DNA from: SAR202 cluster bacterium Io17-Chloro-G6
GTDB lineage: Bacteria; Chloroflexota; Dehalococcoidia; UBA3495
Reading direction: 5' to 3'
NCBI GenBank assembly: GCA_002816585.1
Contig: MUCT01000030.1
Coordinates: 1-11,421 of the forward strand
DNA: 11,421 nt
Below are positions 5,827-11,421 of the stretch, piece after piece. The notes beneath the pieces were generated by a model. That model was not told the origin of the DNA and ran no database searches. It saw only the letters and a program-made list of their open reading frames with translations. The position numbers and the translations under genes were made by a program. Numbering within the stretch: position 1 is the stretch's first letter; every line of letters begins with the position of its first letter.

Positions 5827-7188
5827 CTACTTGCGCTTGAACACAAGCTTTAGATGGGTCCTGTCGAAGCCAAATGTGTCGCGTATCTTGTTTTCCAGGT
5901 AGCGCTGGTAGGTGAAGTGTACCAGTTCCGGATCATTGACCGTGAAAAGGAAGGTGGGCGGGTTTACGCCAACCTGCTGCAGCCGGTTTATCAGGACCCG
6001 CTGTCCCCGGTGTTTTCTGACCACCGGAGGCTGATGGCTGGCCAGAGCATCGGCCAACATGAATTGCAAGTCCCGGGAGCGCACCAGCCTCATGCGCTCG
6101 GTCCAGAGATCCTGGGCGGTGTCCATTACCGCCTTGATCCCCTCGCCCTGCAGCGCCGATGTAAAACAGATGGGTACGTAGGGCATAAAGTGCAGCCTTT
6201 CCCGTACGGTTGCAGCGGCCTGAAAGCGGGCGCGGGTACCTTCTTCGGCGAACAGGTCCCATTTGTTGATCACCACGATCAGCCCGCGGCAGATTTCCCA
6301 GGCCAAGCCGGCGATATGGGCGTCCTGGCCGGTGGCCAACTCTGAGGCGTCGGTCACCAGCAGGGTGATGTCGCTGCGGTTCACCGCGCCCACGGCCCGA
6401 ATCACGCTATATTTTTCGATTCCCTTGCCCACCTGACCGGGGCGGCGTATTCCGGCGGTGTCGATCACCACAATATCGCGGCCGTTGTAGGTGATCTGGG
6501 TGTCCAGGGCGTCCCTGGTAGTTCCAGCTACGGTGCTCACGATGGACCGTTCTTGTCCCAAGATTGCGTTCAACAGACTGGACTTGCCGACATTGGTGCG
6601 GCCGACGATGGCCAGGTTCAAAGCGCCCCGCTCGTAGGCGGGCGCGGTCTCATCCAATTCATCGGTGTCGTCGTCCGGAGCTGGGGGTTCGGGTTGTATG
6701 TAGGAGGTTACCCGCTCCATCAAGCCGTAGATGCCGTAGTTGTGAAAGGCGCTGATCGGCTCTGGTTCGCCCATGCCCAGGTTATAGAACTCGGGAGCAG
6801 CGAACTCCCGCAGGTCGTTGTCCACTTTGTTGACGGCCAGCACCACGGGTTTGTCGGTGCGCCGCAGCATGTCGGCGGCGGTCAAGTCCGAGGGAGTCAT
6901 GCCTTCGACCACATCGGTCACGAAGATGATCACATCGGCGTCGGCAATCGCCATCTCCGCCTGCTCTTGGACCATCTGCCGTATTTCCCCTTCGGGTTTA
7001 GACTCCAGGCCACCGGTGTCCAGCAATATGAAATGGTAATCGTCCCACCAGGCATCGGCCATTAGCCGGTCGCGAGTGGTCCCGGCTACCTCGGACACGA
7101 TGGCGTGCCGGCGGCCGATCACCCGGTTGAACAACGACGACTTGCCGACGTTGGGCCGGCCTATGATTGCGACTATGGGGATGGACAA
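5827..7188 (-). CDS. der: Ribosome biogenesis GTPase Der (EngA)
   Basis: A tandem-domain GTPase needed for late assembly of the 50S ribosomal subunit. In G domain 1 the P-loop is GRPNVGKSS (10-18), G2 is the Thr in AGTTRD (35-40), G3 is DTGG (57-60) and G4 is NKVD (120-123). An acidic linker spans about 167-186. In G domain 2 the P-loop is GRTNVGKSS (196-204), followed by AGTTRD (221-226), DTAG (243-246), NKWD (308-311) and TSAL (343-346). The C-terminal KH-like domain runs from about 357 to 453 and ends in a basic tail (LKLVFKRK). The length of 453 is typical. The start is TTG at 7188, nine residues before the first P-loop. No other start fits and no Shine-Dalgarno is evident. The gene lies 54 bp after argF and 28 bp before plsY, in one transcriptional direction. 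Confidence 0.97.
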   Translation of the reverse strand: MSIPIVAIIGRPNVGKSSLFNRVIGRRHAIVSEVAGTTRDRLMADAWWDDYHFILLDTGGLESKPEGEIRQMVQEQAEMAIADADVIIFVTDVVEGMTPSDLTAADMLRRTDKPVVLAVNKVDNDLREFAAPEFYNLGMGEPEPISAFHNYGIYGLMERVTSYIQPEPPAPDDDTDELDETAPAYERGALNLAIVGRTNVGKSSLLNAILGQERSIVSTVAGTTRDALDTQITYNGRDIVVIDTAGIRRPGQVGKGIEKYSVIRAVGAVNRSDITLLVTDASELATGQDAHIAGLAWEICRGLIVVINKWDLFAEEGTRARFQAAATVRERLHFMPYVPICFTSALQGEGIKAVMDTAQDLWTERMRLVRSRDLQFMLADALASHQPPVVRKHRGQRVLINRLQQVGVNPPTFLFTVNDPELVHFTYQRYLENKIRDTFGFDRTHLKLVFKRK

Positions 7189-7242
7189 ATCAACACCGAT
7201 CTGGGGTCGACGACCAGCGCGCGGCCGGTGTCAGTGCTAGAG

Positions 7243-8169
7243 TTAGTTTTCTGATAGCAGGAATTCTAAGATGGTCTTTTGAGCGTGCAGGCGGTTGTGC
7301 GCTTGGGGATACGCCACCGACTGGGGGTGCTCCAACATGCCAGGAGGGACCTCTTCACCATAGTGCGCCGGCATGTCATGCATGAACAGAGCGCCGGCAT
7401 TGGCCCGCTGCATCAATTCTGGGTCCACGGTGTATCCGGCAAAGGCAGACTGCCGGACCTCTGATTCGGTCTCCTGGCCCATGCTCGCCCAGACGTCGGT
7501 ATACACCACGTCGGCCCCTGCCACCGCCTCAACTGGGTCGGTCAGAGTTCGGACGTGGACCGATGCCCCATTGGCCCGGGCCCGGGCCTGGTGCACCGAC
7601 GCATCATCCAGATTATACCCTTGGGGAGAGGCGCTGGTGAAATTCATGCCTACGGCTGGTAGGGCCAAGCAGAGGCTCCGCGCCACATTGTTGCCGTCGC
7701 CGACGTAGGCCAGGCTAAGGCCGTCCAAAGTGTTCTTGTGCTCATAGATAGTGAGCAGGTCGGCCATGATCTGGCAGGGGTGCTCCAGGTCCGAGAGGGC
7801 GTTCACCACCGGAATCTTAGCGTATTTGGCCAACTCCACCAAGATTTCGTGGTTCGAAATCCGGGCCACGATACAGTCCACGTAACCGGAAAGCACGTTG
7901 GCCACGTCTGATGCCGGCTCACGGCCACCCAGCCCTACTTCTTGCTGTCCAAGAAATACCGAATATCCTCCCAGCTCTTGAATGCCCACTTGGAAGCTTA
8001 CTCGAGTGCGGAGGGACGGTTTGTCGAACAATATAGCAACCGATTTTCCGGCCAGCGGCTTGGCGCTTCCAGCGCACGATGTTTTGGCGTCCCGCGCTCG
8101 TTGGATCAGGCTGCGGGTTTCCTCGGGGGAAATGTCGGTCACGGAAAGAAAATCTCGTTTGGTCGGCAT
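7243..8169 (-). CDS. argF: Ornithine carbamoyltransferase
   Basis: Condenses carbamoyl phosphate with ornithine to citrulline in arginine synthesis. It is cytosolic and trimeric in the family. Of the 308 residues, the carbamoyl-phosphate site is KPSLRTR (50-56) with HPCQ (130-133). The domain-two motif GDGNNVARSL (157-166) and the ornithine-site DVWASMGQE (225-233) are also present. The usual HCLPAH segment reads HDMPAH (264-269), so the conserved ornithine-contacting Cys is Asp265. Every other family motif is intact. The ATG at 8169 has AGGGGA upstream at good spacing. The gene heads the argF-der-plsY-gpsA row behind a TATAAT box. Other carbamoyltransferases (putrescine, N-acetylornithine) are less likely because DVWASMGQE fits the ornithine type, but the Cys to Asp change leaves some doubt on the substrate. 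Confidence 0.92.
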   Translation of the reverse strand: MPTKRDFLSVTDISPEETRSLIQRARDAKTSCAGSAKPLAGKSVAILFDKPSLRTRVSFQVGIQELGGYSVFLGQQEVGLGGREPASDVANVLSGYVDCIVARISNHEILVELAKYAKIPVVNALSDLEHPCQIMADLLTIYEHKNTLDGLSLAYVGDGNNVARSLCLALPAVGMNFTSASPQGYNLDDASVHQARARANGASVHVRTLTDPVEAVAGADVVYTDVWASMGQETESEVRQSAFAGYTVDPELMQRANAGALFMHDMPAHYGEEVPPGMLEHPQSVAYPQAHNRLHAQKTILEFLLSEN

Positions 8170-8218
8170 CTAAAGGTCCCCTGAATTGATCGGCTAACTC
8201 GCCAAATTCGTTTCTAAT

Positions 8219-8247
8219 ATTATAGAGGTTGAGGGACAGGGTTAAAA
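8219..8247 (-). promoter_or_regulatory. Candidate promoter of the argF-der-plsY-gpsA unit
   Basis: The minus strand has a perfect TATAAT at 8224-8219, with TTTTAA (17 bp spacing) or TTTAAC (16 bp) as a weak -35 box. The predicted start near 8212 leaves a leader of about 40 nt before the argF ATG at 8169. I saw no ARG-box palindrome that I could defend in the leader. Confidence 0.55.
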
Positions 8248-8281
8248 CCGGACCGCTCTTGGCCGGGAACCAAGGCGTGGA

Positions 8282-8309
8282 TTGCGCCTGGCCGACTATC
8301 TGCTATTAT
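8282..8309 (+). promoter_or_regulatory. Candidate extended -10 promoter of the thioesterase gene
   Basis: TGCTATTAT (8301-8309) is an extended -10 element, with TG one base before TATTAT. TTGCGC at 8282-8287 gives a partial -35 box at 16 bp spacing. Transcription would start near 8316, about 60 nt before the thioesterase ATG at 8375. It is divergent from the argF promoter 60 bp away. Confidence 0.55.
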
Positions 8310-8374
8310 GGGTGGGCACACGTCTAAGGCTGCGGTCGAACTGAACCAGCCCGACTCCAATGGAGGACAACTGC

Positions 8375-8728
8375 ATGGCGAGCCCAGGTATCAGCCCGGG
8401 CCTGAAGGGTCAAAAACAGACACTAGTCTGTGAACATAACGTAGCAGGCCATGTGAGTAAGTTCAGCACGCCGGCAATGATCCAGCTTATGGAGCAGGCA
8501 GCCATGGATGGAGTCACCGGCCAGCTGCAAGAAGGCGAAGTCTCAGTGGGCATCGAGGTGAACGTTCGTCACTTGGCGCCCGCAGACATCGGCGCTACGA
8601 TCGTGGCCCACGCGGAGTTGATTTCAGTTGAGCGCAACCGCCTCACCTTTCAGGTGGAAGCCTACGACGCTGACCGTAAGATTGGCGAAGGCACACATAA
8701 AAGGGCAATAATCAAGACCGGCGCCTAG
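8375..8728 (+). CDS. Hotdog-fold thioesterase, fluoroacetyl-CoA thioesterase (FlK)-like
   Basis: A small single-domain hotdog protein of 117 residues. Its motifs are STPAMIQLMEQAA (31-43), GEVSVGIEVNVRHLAPA (54-70), ERNRLTFQVEAYD (86-98) and KIGEGTHKRAII (102-113). Thr32, Glu40 and His66 have the same 8 and 26 residue spacing as the Thr42-Glu50-His76 triad known from FlK. This supports hydrolysis of an acyl-CoA thioester. Most relatives outside fluoroacetate producers have unknown substrates, so I do not claim fluoroacetyl-CoA. The start at 8375 is chosen because GGAGG (8362-8366) sits 8 nt upstream. An in-frame ATG at 8360 overlaps that site and is less likely. The pentapeptide-TIR gene follows after 63 bp without a terminator. 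Confidence 0.82.
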   Translation: MASPGISPGLKGQKQTLVCEHNVAGHVSKFSTPAMIQLMEQAAMDGVTGQLQEGEVSVGIEVNVRHLAPADIGATIVAHAELISVERNRLTFQVEAYDADRKIGEGTHKRAIIKTGA

Positions 8729-8791
8729 GCCAAAACGACGGTCTCGAGGCATTCACTGCCCCAATTTTGATTCCGGTCTGGAGCGAAAAAC

Positions 8792-10066
8792 ATGGCTAAT
8801 ATGGAGCACGTACAGCTAGTAAAACGCGGCCGGGACCACGTTTCCCGTTGGCGGGAAGCTAATCCCGATGACTACCTGGACTTAAATGCAGCCTACATGA
8901 GCTACGTCCGGGCCCCGCAAGTGGACCTCAGCGGCGCCGATTGTAGGAACTCTGATCTCATGGGAGCGGTGTTGCACCGGGCCAACCTTTCGGGCTGCCA
9001 CATGAATCCCTGTCACCTCTACCACGCCAATCTCAGGGAGACCAACCTCACTCGGGCCCGGTTGAACGGGGCCAACCTGCGCGGCGCAGACCTGCGCGGC
9101 GCTGACCTATCAGGCGCAGATTTAGACCGGGCTGTTCTGTCCGACGCTAACCTGACCGGCGCGAAGCTGGTCAACGCCAACCTCTCCAGGGCCAGTCTGG
9201 CTGGGGCCAACCTGACCGACGCCGATCTAACTGGCGTCAATTTTGTTGGCGCATCTCTGGTGCGGGCGAATATGACCAACGCCATCTGCACCAACGGAGA
9301 TTTCTTTCAGGCCCAGTTCTGGAGCGTAGATCTTACTGGTACTGACTTGACGGGAAGCCAGTTCGGGTATTCGATCTTCCAAGACTGTGACCTGAGTGGC
9401 GTGAAAGGTTTGGACCAGGTACGCCACGACGCACCAAGCACCGTGGGACTGGACACATTGTTCCGTTCCCACGGACAAATTCCGGAAGCATTCCTGAAGG
9501 ACACCGGTTTGCCGGACGCGGCTTTCGGTTTCCTGGAGACGGCTAAGGGCGATACTGCCAGTTTGGTGGACTGCTTCATCTCTTGCACCGATGAGGAGGA
9601 GGAGATTGCCAGGACGCTGCGGGATGACCTGCGAGTCGAGGGCGTACGCTGCTGGGTTTTCTCTGAGGTCGTCCGTGGTAACCCATTGGTGGAACGTCAT
9701 AGCACCTCAGACCAGGAAGAAGTAGAACGCTGGGTCCGGGATTACGACAAGTTGGTGGTGTTAGTGTCGGCCAAGTCATTGGAAGTGGAAGCCTTGTTAG
9801 GCGACATCACCCAAGCCAAGCAACGACAGCTTGATACGGAAAAGTGGTCTATATTCCTGGCAGCTGCCGACGACGCCCTGGTGGAGCCAAGGTCCCGGTT
9901 CGCCCGTTCCCTCGTTGTAGAGCATGTTATGTTCGATCTAAGAGGTAAACAGAGCGACCCCGGCACCTACAAAAAAGAAGTGGAACGATTGGCTGAAGCC
10001 ATAAAAGAGGACCAGCCCGCCAGCGCGGGCATACCGGTCTCGAATCTCAGTGTCGATCAGCTGTAG
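8792..10066 (+). CDS. Pentapeptide-repeat protein with divergent C-terminal TIR domain
   Basis: A soluble protein of 424 residues with no signal peptide. After about 40 N-terminal residues come some 32 pentapeptide repeats (about 45-204, A(D/N)LxG type), expected to form a right-handed quadrilateral beta-helix. The linker STVGLDTLFRSHGQIPEAFL (216-235) is typical of pentapeptide-TIR proteins. The TIR-like part starts at DCFIS (260-264), includes EGVRCWVF (283-290) and DKLVVLVSAKSL (319-330), and ends near 405. Family TIRs have a W-x-x-x-E motif carrying the catalytic Glu of NAD hydrolysis. Here the aligned positions look like Ala334 and Asp338. The SYSSKD loop has become SCTDEE (264-269). Enzyme activity is therefore doubtful; a binding or scaffold role is possible. 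The ATG has GGAG 8 nt upstream (8780-8783). The gene is likely co-transcribed with the thioesterase and ends before a strong terminator. Confidence 0.88.
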   Translation: MANMEHVQLVKRGRDHVSRWREANPDDYLDLNAAYMSYVRAPQVDLSGADCRNSDLMGAVLHRANLSGCHMNPCHLYHANLRETNLTRARLNGANLRGADLRGADLSGADLDRAVLSDANLTGAKLVNANLSRASLAGANLTDADLTGVNFVGASLVRANMTNAICTNGDFFQAQFWSVDLTGTDLTGSQFGYSIFQDCDLSGVKGLDQVRHDAPSTVGLDTLFRSHGQIPEAFLKDTGLPDAAFGFLETAKGDTASLVDCFISCTDEEEEIARTLRDDLRVEGVRCWVFSEVVRGNPLVERHSTSDQEEVERWVRDYDKLVVLVSAKSLEVEALLGDITQAKQRQLDTEKWSIFLAAADDALVEPRSRFARSLVVEHVMFDLRGKQSDPGTYKKEVERLAEAIKEDQPASAGIPVSNLSVDQL

Positions 10067-10109
10067 GCGTACTTGATAGAACAACTTCACTCGATTCTGA
10101 TTACGAATG

Positions 10110-10138
10110 GGCCGGAGAGACTTTCTCCGGCCTTTTTT
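10110..10138 (+). terminator. Rho-independent terminator of the thioesterase / pentapeptide-TIR unit
   Basis: GGCCGGAGA (10110-10118) pairs perfectly with TCTCCGGCC (10124-10132) around a 5-nt loop and is followed by six T (10133-10138). It lies 43 bp after the stop of the pentapeptide-TIR gene. Confidence 0.93.
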
Positions 10139-10145
10139 GTTGAGT

Positions 10146-10179
10146 CCCTAATTGTTGAAGGCCGATCATTGAATTAGGG
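10146..10179. repeat. Perfect 8-bp inverted repeat CCCTAATT / AATTAGGG
   Basis: CCCTAATT (10146-10153) and AATTAGGG (10172-10179) are exact complements separated by 18 nt. The right arm runs into the next palindrome at 10177. It may be a protein-binding site, part of a dispersed repeat, or near the left edge of the inserted element; the sequence alone does not decide. Confidence 0.45.
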
Positions 10180-10195
10180 CAGGTTTCAAACCCGC
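10177..10195. repeat. REP-like palindrome (GGCAGGTTTCAAACCCGC type)
   Basis: GGGCAGGTTT and AAACCCGC fold back around a central C with one A/C mismatch. I recall similar (G)GGCAGGTTTGAAACC(T/C)GCC palindromes as dispersed intergenic repeats in Chloroflexota and other genomes. This copy looks diverged on its right arm. Confidence 0.4.
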
Positions 10196-10262
10196 TTCTT
10201 CGTAAGCCCAACCGACTTCCGATATTCGGCCTGGTCCAGGTAATTCGGGGCTTGCTCCAAAC

Positions 10263-10295
10263 GCGTCATTCTCAGGCGTCAGCCGAAGAATCTCG
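10263..10295. repeat. Dispersed intergenic palindrome of the TCATTCTGAGCG...CGAAGAATCT type
   Basis: GTCATTCTCAGGCGTCAGCC followed by GAAGAATCTCG closely resembles the intergenic repeat I recall as TCATTCTGAGCG(n)AGCGAAGAATCT. ATTCT (10268-10272) pairs with AGAAT (10287-10291), and GGC pairs with GCC inside. It has a few changes from the recalled consensus, so it may be an old copy. Confidence 0.45.
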
Positions 10296-10368
10296 TCGTT
10301 GAAGTGCCAGCTCTGCCGAGAACAGAGAGACCCTTGTGTCTTGACCGGGGGGGTTATAAGTTTATTGA

Positions 10369-10447
10369 CTCTTTGGGTGTGACAGACCGATAGACCCTGG
10401 GTCCCAAGAGGCCGAAGCCCCGCACAGTTGCCAGGGCCATCGAGCCC
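10369..10447 (+). ncRNA. Possible bridge-RNA remnant of the IS110 element
   Basis: Upstream of the transposase ATG, CTCTT (10369-10373) pairs with AAGAG (10406-10410). Inside it GGGT (10375-10378) pairs with ACCC (10394-10397), leaving a lopsided internal loop. A second hairpin, GGGC-CATCGA-GCCC, lies at 10434-10447. In the IS110 group the guide (bridge) RNA is encoded in the left end ahead of the gene and uses internal loops to read target and donor DNA. The position and shape fit, but I cannot match the loops to element ends, and the element is decayed. Confidence 0.25.
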
Positions 10448-10481
10448 GTATCTGCAAGGATGGGTCACGTGGAGGAGGAGG

Positions 10482-11337
10482 ATGTTGAAGCGAGAACGAC
10501 CCTACATAGGCATCGACGTATGCAATGGCCACTTGGATTTTGCGGCACACCTGATTGGTGATTCGTGGTGGGTTGCCAATGATCAGGCAGGGATCCAGGC
10601 CGTCGTAACACACTTGGAGGGATTGCACCCGGCCTCGGTGGTAGTGGAGCCCACCGGAGGCCTGGAACTGGCATTGGCCGCCGCCGGTACGCCAGTGGCG
10701 GTGGTCAACCCTCGCCAAGTGTGAGACTTCGCCAAAGCCACCGGCCGATAGGCCAAGACCGACCGGGTGGATGCCCAAGTGCTGGCTCATTTCGCCCAAG
10801 CGGTGGAACCGACCCCACGGCCACTGCCCGACGCCAAACCCAGGAATTGCCGCCCTCCTGGCACGGCGCCAGCAGCTGATCCAGATGCTCACCACCGAAA
10901 AGAACCGTCTGGGCACGACTAGACGCCCGGTGCGTCAGCGAGTTCGAACGCACATATGCTGACTGACGCAGGAACTGGCTGATACTGACCAGCAGTTGAG
11001 AGATTCGGTTAGGGAAAGCCCTCTTTGGCGTCCCAAAGATAATCTGCTCCAGGGCGTGGAAGGGATCGGTCTAGTGGCATCTATTACGCTCATGGCCGAC
11101 CTTTCGGAGCTGGGCAATCTGGACCGCCGGAACATTGCTGCCTTGGTGGGCCTCGCACCATTTAGCCGGGACAGCGGGCTCATGCGGGGCAAGCGTAGGA
11201 TATGGGGTGGACGGGCCAGGGTGCGCGCAGCCTTGTACATGGCCACCTTGGTAGCAACCCGGTATAACTCCATCATTAAGGCCTTCTACCAGCGGCTTCT
11301 TGAGGCAGGGAAGGGGAAATACTATCAGAGCTTGTGA
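10482..11337 (+). pseudogene. IS110-family transposase, broken by three stops and a frameshift
   Basis: The ATG at 10482 follows a GGAGGAGGAGG tract. The first frame has the DEDD/RuvC-like domain: IGIDV (Asp12), VVVEPTGGLE (Glu56) and VNPRQV, then TGA at 10722-10724 (CGA to TGA fits). The frame goes on as DFAKATGR, TAG at 10749-10751, then AKTDRVDAQVLAHFAQAVEP with the last two acidic residues. A frameshift at about 10833-10848 moves the reading to IAALLARRQQLIQMLT. A third stop, TGA at 10960-10962, stands where the family has Trp. The rest carries the transposase_20 domain with APFSRDSGLMRGKRRIWGG, including the catalytic Ser region, and ends YYQSL with TGA at 11335-11337. The family's final VALVACMRKLL segment is missing. 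The catalytic residues survive but no complete protein can be made. Confidence 0.9.
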
Positions 11338-11421
11338 GTAAATCGGTTTGTTATGCCTTCCCGTGCTGACCCGGAAATGAGGATAATAGAGGAAACTGGC
11401 GCCTTGGGGGAAGTGATGAGT

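Larger units (their letters stand above)
10067..10481. other. Long intergenic stretch before the IS110 fossil
   Basis: No protein-coding frame here looks real. The stretch holds the intrinsic terminator of the pentapeptide-TIR unit, an 8-bp inverted repeat, two REP-like palindromes, and a structured region next to the transposase start. These are listed separately. The one long minus-strand frame (10468 to 10166) reads through these palindromes and has the look of the spurious peptides such repeats produce. Confidence 0.7.
10320..11337 (+). mobile_element. Fossil IS110-family insertion sequence, boundaries unresolved
   Basis: The element is recognised by its transposase remnant and by the structured non-coding stretch directly upstream, where IS110-group elements carry their left end. 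IS110 elements have no reliable terminal inverted repeats or target duplications, so the left edge given is only a guess. The right edge is taken at the last stop of the transposase frame, because the usual C-terminal end is absent and the sequence after 11337 shows no family similarity. It cannot move by itself. Confidence 0.6.

Noticed and set aside
7193..7231. Inverted repeat ACACCG/CGGTGT with inner GGTCGACGACC between argF and der
   Set aside because: The spacing is long and no T-run follows. It could fold, but nothing shows it acts as an attenuator or terminator.
8170..8218. Looked for an ArgR operator in the argF leader
   Set aside because: No ARG-box-like palindrome of convincing quality was seen.
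10166..10468. Minus-strand 100-codon frame
   Set aside because: It runs across intergenic palindromes and the IS leader. Its peptide resembles spurious translations of dispersed repeats and it has no ribosome binding site.
11353..11421. ATG-led open frame (starting MPSRADPEMR) running off the window
   Set aside because: Only 23 codons are visible, there is no Shine-Dalgarno and the frame is the same as the transposase remnant. It may be the start of a gene, but nothing supports it yet.
1..11421. CRISPR array, rRNA, tRNA or a clustered defence system
   Set aside because: No regularly spaced direct repeats and no RNA gene signatures were seen. The single TIR protein has no visible partner beyond a thioesterase, so I do not call a defence operon.

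Overview
The window looks like a core-genome segment of a bacterium, most likely a member of the Chloroflexota (Dehalococcoidia/SAR202-like). This rests on recalled resemblance: a Prs lacking the usual FSDGE stretch, PlsY with GSGRTGMSN, GpsA with GATTWG, a pentapeptide-TIR protein, an IS110 element, and an intergenic palindrome of the TCATTCTGAGCG...CGAAGAATCT type. No marker gene such as rRNA is present, so the placement is an inference. GC content appears moderately high, and TTG and GTG starts are common.

Left part (about 45-1305, minus strand): prs (ribose-phosphate pyrophosphokinase) is preceded by the decayed C-terminal end of an enoyl-CoA hydratase gene. The remnant has a premature TAG. 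Beyond it the frame still reads as crotonase and ends in a TAA that overlaps the prs ATG (TAATG). A perfect TATAAT lies upstream of the remnant.

Plus-strand block (1521-3930): ispH (last step of the MEP isoprenoid pathway), a polytopic flippase-like membrane protein of the UPF0104/LPG-synthase-TM family, and a small DUF488 protein.

Minus-strand block (3954-8169): argF, der, plsY and gpsA run in that transcriptional order with short gaps, behind a TATAAT box at 8219-8224. Der matures the 50S ribosomal subunit. GpsA makes sn-glycerol 3-phosphate and PlsY acylates it, so the last two genes form the entry to phospholipid synthesis. ArgF makes citrulline.

Right part (8282-10138, plus strand): an extended -10 promoter drives a hotdog thioesterase with the catalytic triad spacing of fluoroacetyl-CoA thioesterase. 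It is followed by a pentapeptide-repeat protein fused to a divergent TIR domain, and the unit ends in a strong intrinsic terminator at 10110-10138.

Distal right (10139-11421): a gene-free stretch with palindromic repeats leads into a fossil IS110-family insertion sequence. It has three in-frame stops, one frameshift and no normal C-terminus, but all catalytic residues are still readable. Its upstream region folds into hairpins that could be the remains of the bridge RNA.

I see no convincing new multi-gene system. The most interesting points are the TIR domain with an altered catalytic position, the coupled crotonase fossil at prs, and the IS110 fossil with its structured leader.
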